NCBI RefSeq assembly: GCF_008973755.1
Contig: NZ_WBOM01000002.1
Coordinates: forward strand, 124,001 to 188,000
Direction: 5' to 3'
Length of the DNA: 64,000 nt
Source of the DNA: Nitrincola alkalilacustris
GTDB lineage: Bacteria; Pseudomonadota; Gammaproteobacteria; Pseudomonadales; Balneatricaceae
Shown: one piece after another, positions 60,300 through 64,000 of the stretch
Position numbering within the stretch: the stretch's first letter is position 1
How the letters are laid out: every line of letters starts with the position of its first letter
Notes under the pieces: model-generated
Seen by the model: only the letters and a program-made list of their open reading frames with translations
Told to the model about the DNA's origin: nothing
Database searches by the model: none
Made by a program: the position numbers and the translations under genes

Positions 60300-60356
60300 G
60301 TGACTTTTTATGTAGCTTTTCTGTAACTTTCAATGTGCTTTTTAAGTGCTTTTTAT
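60300..60356. repeat. Degenerate 11/12-nt tandem repeat after the hflC terminator
   Basis: Five consecutive units can be read: GTGACTTTTTAT, GTAGCTTTTCT, GTAACTTTCAAT, GTGCTTTTTAA, GTGCTTTTTAT. Each begins GT[AG] and carries a C-T-run. The second unit matches the GTAGTTCTTCT unit behind the tRNA cluster at 9 of 11 positions. Confidence 0.7.
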
Positions 60357-60423
60357 GTGAGAACAAGCGCCGTGATGCAGCTGTTTCGGGCTGTGTACGG
60401 TTCAGTTGATAGGGGAGTCAGGA

Positions 60424-61596
60424 ATGGCATTGACTGACAGGTGGTTACTGCCTGAAGGTATCAAAGAGCTGTTGCCGCCACAGGCGCGTCAGGTCGATCT
60501 GCTGCGTCGTAAACTACTGGATCTGTATCACAGCTGGGGCTATGACCTGGTGATGCCACCTCTGGTGGAACATCTTGAGTCATTGTTGACGGGTACCGGA
60601 CATGATCTGGACCTGAATACCTTCAAGCTCACTGATCAGGTCAGTGGTCATACCCTGGGTGTACGCGCAGATATCACGCCACAGGTGGCGCGTATCGATG
60701 CTCACCGCATGCGTACCAAAGGACCCAGTCGCTTGTGTTACTGTGGTACTGTTTTGCATACTCATCCGGCCAATATGCTGGCCAGCCGCAATCCGCTTCA
60801 GGCGGGTGCTGAGCTCTATGGGCACTCGGGTGTGGAAAGTGATGTCGAGGTGATATCACTGATGCTTGAAACATTGAGTACGCTGGGTATTCAGGATGAA
60901 ATCACCCTGGATCTTGGTCATGTCGGTGTTTTCACTGCACTGGTAAAAGCGGCAGGTCTCAATGAGGATCAGAAGCAGGATTTTATCGATATTCTGCAGC
61001 GTAAGGCTCTGCCCGAGCTGGAGCAGTATCTGGATGCGCTGGATCTCCCGGCAGGCCTGAAGCAGAAATTGTCAGCACTGCCGCGCCTCAATGGCACGGT
61101 CGCTGCACTACAGCGCGCCCGTGAGCTGTTCGCAGGCTCGGATCAGGAGCTGGAGGCGATCGATTATCTTCAGGCGCTGGCTGAGGAACTTGGCAAGCGC
61201 TATCCTGAGGTGAAACTGTACTTTGATCTGGGAGAGCTGCGCGGTTATCACTATCATACAGGTGTGGTATTCGCAGCATATACACCCTCTTTCGGACAGG
61301 CGCTGGCCAAGGGTGGGCGCTATGATGAGATAGGGCAGGATTTTGGCCGGGCACGGCCAGCAACCGGATTCAGTACTGATCTGAATACTCTGGTGAATAT
61401 CACCGGCTTGAGTCCGGAGCCGGAAAAGGCAATATTTGCACCCTATGGTCGCGATGATGCGCTGCATCAGGCGATCGCCAGTCTGCGTGCTCAGGGTAAG
61501 CGTGTCGTTCAGGCACTGAATGCCGATGAGGTGGCAGGTGTTGGCGAGAAACAACTCGTACTGCGTGATGATGCATGGGCTGTAGAGTCCCTTTGA
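60424..61596 (+). CDS. hisZ: ATP phosphoribosyltransferase regulatory subunit HisZ
   Basis: 390-aa HisRS-like paralogue lacking aminoacylation, which binds and regulates the short form of HisG at the first step of histidine synthesis. It has class-II-synthetase-like motifs (DRWLLPEGIKELLPPQARQVDLL, DITPQVARIDAHR, GELRGYHYHTGVVFAAY, GGRYDEIGQDFGRARPATGFSTDL) but no C-terminal anticodon-binding domain. The start at 60424 follows GGGGAGTCAGGA; a TTG 18 nt earlier is open. Followed by purA after 39 bp. Confidence 0.95.
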   Translation: MALTDRWLLPEGIKELLPPQARQVDLLRRKLLDLYHSWGYDLVMPPLVEHLESLLTGTGHDLDLNTFKLTDQVSGHTLGVRADITPQVARIDAHRMRTKGPSRLCYCGTVLHTHPANMLASRNPLQAGAELYGHSGVESDVEVISLMLETLSTLGIQDEITLDLGHVGVFTALVKAAGLNEDQKQDFIDILQRKALPELEQYLDALDLPAGLKQKLSALPRLNGTVAALQRARELFAGSDQELEAIDYLQALAEELGKRYPEVKLYFDLGELRGYHYHTGVVFAAYTPSFGQALAKGGRYDEIGQDFGRARPATGFSTDLNTLVNITGLSPEPEKAIFAPYGRDDALHQAIASLRAQGKRVVQALNADEVAGVGEKQLVLRDDAWAVESL

Positions 61597-61617
61597 GCAG
61601 ACTTTGATTAACATTAA

Positions 61618-62931
<1,314 letters not shown>

Positions 62932-62943
62932 TTGGCCCTCTTT

Positions 62944-62976
62944 CTTCAATCCGGCCTGTGACAGGTCGGATTGAAG
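62944..62976 (+). terminator. Terminator after purA
   Basis: A 15-bp stem (CTTCAATCCGGCCTG / CAGGTCGGATTGAAG, one G-T pair) with a 3-nt loop is followed by TTCTCCTCGTTCT. Strong stem, interrupted T-run. Confidence 0.75.
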
Positions 62977-63069
62977 TTCTCCTCGTTCTGATCCCTGCTG
63001 TTTTTATATGCTTTTTCGCTCTCTTGCGTGAGCGTGAATTCCTTATTGTTGTTTTTTCAATAAACGCTA

Positions 63070-63098
63070 TTGATAATGCTTATCATTAAAATTAGTAT
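63070..63098 (+). promoter_or_regulatory. Fur box overlapping a sigma-70 promoter
   Basis: TGATAATGCTTATCA (63071-63085) matches the 7-1-7 Fur consensus TGATAATnATTATCA with one mismatch. It overlaps a -35-like TTGATA (63070-63075), with a -10-like TAGTAT 17 nt downstream (63093-63098). Binding of Fur-Fe2+ here would block transcription of the small gene that starts at 63131. Confidence 0.8.
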
Positions 63099-63130
63099 AG
63101 TTGAAGATTAACACGTCAGAGGGAGGGCTT

Positions 63131-63493
63131 ATGTCGAGAAATAATGCAGTGGACCTTGCGGACTTCATGATGCAGCATCATGAAGAGTTACTGGCGTATG
63201 CGGAGGGTCGCTTTGGTTCTGCTCGCCTGGCAAAGGAGATAGTCGGAGATCTGATGTTCTACCTCTATAACTTTGCCACTCCCTGCATGGAAGCGAATCC
63301 CATGCGGCAGGTGCTGGAGATGGTAACCCGGCTGGCGCTGTATAGAGAGCAGCTTGGTAAGGAGCGAAGTCGTACTGACAGGGCTGGGCGGACTGCCTGG
63401 TCGAGCCCTGCCACAAACCATTACGGGATGTTGGGGCAGGGCGTGATGCTTCCAGGCAGTCAGATAAGCTTTGCGCTCAAGGGTGAAGTTTGA
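63131..63493 (+). CDS. Small ECF-sigma region-2-like protein, no region 4
   Basis: 120 aa. Residues 8-80 resemble region 2 of FecI-type ECF sigma factors: DLADFMMQHHEELLAYAEGRFGSARLAKEIVGDLMFYLYN corresponds to the 2.1/2.2 core-binding pattern, and NPMRQVLEMVTRLALYREQLGKERSR resembles the stretch before region 2.4. The last ~40 residues do not look like region 4. The ribosome site AGAGGGAGGG and the Fur box upstream indicate a real, iron-regulated gene. It may compete with or regulate sigma factors, or be a decaying fecI. It overlaps tail-to-tail with the suhB-type gene by 17 bp. Confidence 0.65.
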   Translation: MSRNNAVDLADFMMQHHEELLAYAEGRFGSARLAKEIVGDLMFYLYNFATPCMEANPMRQVLEMVTRLALYREQLGKERSRTDRAGRTAWSSPATNHYGMLGQGVMLPGSQISFALKGEV

Positions 63494-64000
63494 CAACGGG
63501 TTGCAGGGACTTCAGCAGTGCCTTGAACATTTTCGGGCTGCCGGCAACCAGGTTGCCGCTTTTCTGGTGACTGCTGCCACCGTTGAAGTCACCCACAAGA
63601 CCACCAGCCTCCTGAATCAGAAGGATGCCGGCATCCTGCTCTGCTGCGGTCAGGCCCAACTGGAAGAATCCATCTAGGCGACCAGCAGCCGTGTATGCCA
63701 GATTCAGAACGGGTGAGCCGCTGGTAAAGGTGTTGCCGCCGGCGTTGAGGATTTCGCGAACCATCGCTTGATGCTGGCCGAGTTGTTCACGATCGCTGTT
63801 GCGGCCGAAGAAACCGGTGCCAATGAGAGTGCCCTGAACGGCTTTCTGATTGCTGACACGCAGGCGTCTGCCGTTCAGCTGAGCGCCGCTGCCGCGACTG
63901 GCTGTGAACTCTTCGGCAGTAATGGGGTTGATCACAACGGTGTGTTCGAGCTTGCCATTGACGCGGCCAGTCAGGCTGAGGGCGAACATCGGCAGGGCAT
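63477..64000 (-). CDS. suhB: Inositol-monophosphatase family protein, SuhB type (5' part beyond window)
   Basis: The C-terminal ~174 residues of an FIG/IMPase-family protein; the frame remains open to the end of the window and the catalytic N-terminus lies outside. Typical sequence: EEFTASRGSGAQLNGRRLRVS, GSPVLNLAYTAAGRLDGFFQLGL and AGGLVGDFNGG, followed by SGNLVAGSPKMFKALL as in E. coli SuhB. In place of the usual second metal motif W-D-x-A-A-G this protein has A-E-Q-D-A-G, so the phosphatase site may be altered. SuhB also acts with Nus factors in rRNA antitermination, a role that does not need catalysis. Confidence 0.85.
   Translation of the reverse strand, partial: ALPMFALSLTGRVNGKLEHTVVINPITAEEFTASRGSGAQLNGRRLRVSNQKAVQGTLIGTGFFGRNSDREQLGQHQAMVREILNAGGNTFTSGSPVLNLAYTAAGRLDGFFQLGLTAAEQDAGILLIQEAGGLVGDFNGGSSHQKSGNLVAGSPKMFKALLKSLQPVVKLHP

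Overview
The window reads as a chromosomal segment of a marine-type gammaproteobacterium, probably Oceanospirillales/Oceanospirillaceae or a neighbour. This is inferred from gene content and order: the nnr-tsaE-amiB-mutL-miaA-hfq-hflX-hflK-hflC-hisZ-purA run, prfB-lysS, orn-rsgA-psd-ygfZ, pepA-holC-valS opposite lptFG, and a dapC/dapD/dapE cluster. Coding density is high, almost all genes are housekeeping genes, and no IS element, prophage, integrase or CRISPR array was seen.

Layout. 1-8.2 kb: a histone-deacetylase-like amidohydrolase, srmB, then a DUF1329/DUF1302 envelope pair facing an AraC-type regulator. 8.2-8.6 kb: a stable-RNA unit tRNA-Ser(TGA), tRNA-Asn(GTT), tRNA-Lys(TTT) x2 with its own strong promoter. 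8.7-17.9 kb: greB, an EamA permease, dapE/dapD/ArsC-like/dapC (succinylase branch of lysine and diaminopimelate synthesis), fumC and a glycerate-kinase-like P-loop kinase. 17.9-22.9 kb: a five-gene operon of MCE/PqiA lipid-transport type. 23-31 kb: pdxH, small unknown proteins, a trans-editing AlaX protein, valS, holC and pepA. 31-38.8 kb: lptF/lptG, RDD and YeeE/YedE membrane proteins, a Sel1 protein, gloA, a phasin, a flavodoxin and a cytochrome c'/cytochrome b561 pair. 38.8-48.9 kb: prfB (without the usual programmed frameshift), lysS, ung, FlgO-type lipoproteins, ygfZ, psd, an HDOD protein, rsgA and orn. 48.9-63 kb: queG and the large conserved run from nnr to purA. 63-64 kb: a small sigma-region-2-like protein behind a near-consensus Fur box, and the 3' part of a suhB-type gene cut by the window end.

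Points most worth a second look are: (i) short degenerate tandem repeats of about 11-15 nt that recur in several intergenic regions; (ii) the Fur-boxed, region-4-less sigma-like protein; (iii) the split-PqiA/six-MCE operon flanked by an orphan solute-binding protein and an unfamiliar lipoprotein; (iv) a 113-bp nested palindrome between alaX and valS; (v) prfB with no frameshift site; (vi) a SuhB-like protein whose second metal-binding motif is altered. I found no clear-cut wholly new multi-gene system. All family calls were made by reading motifs, without database searches.
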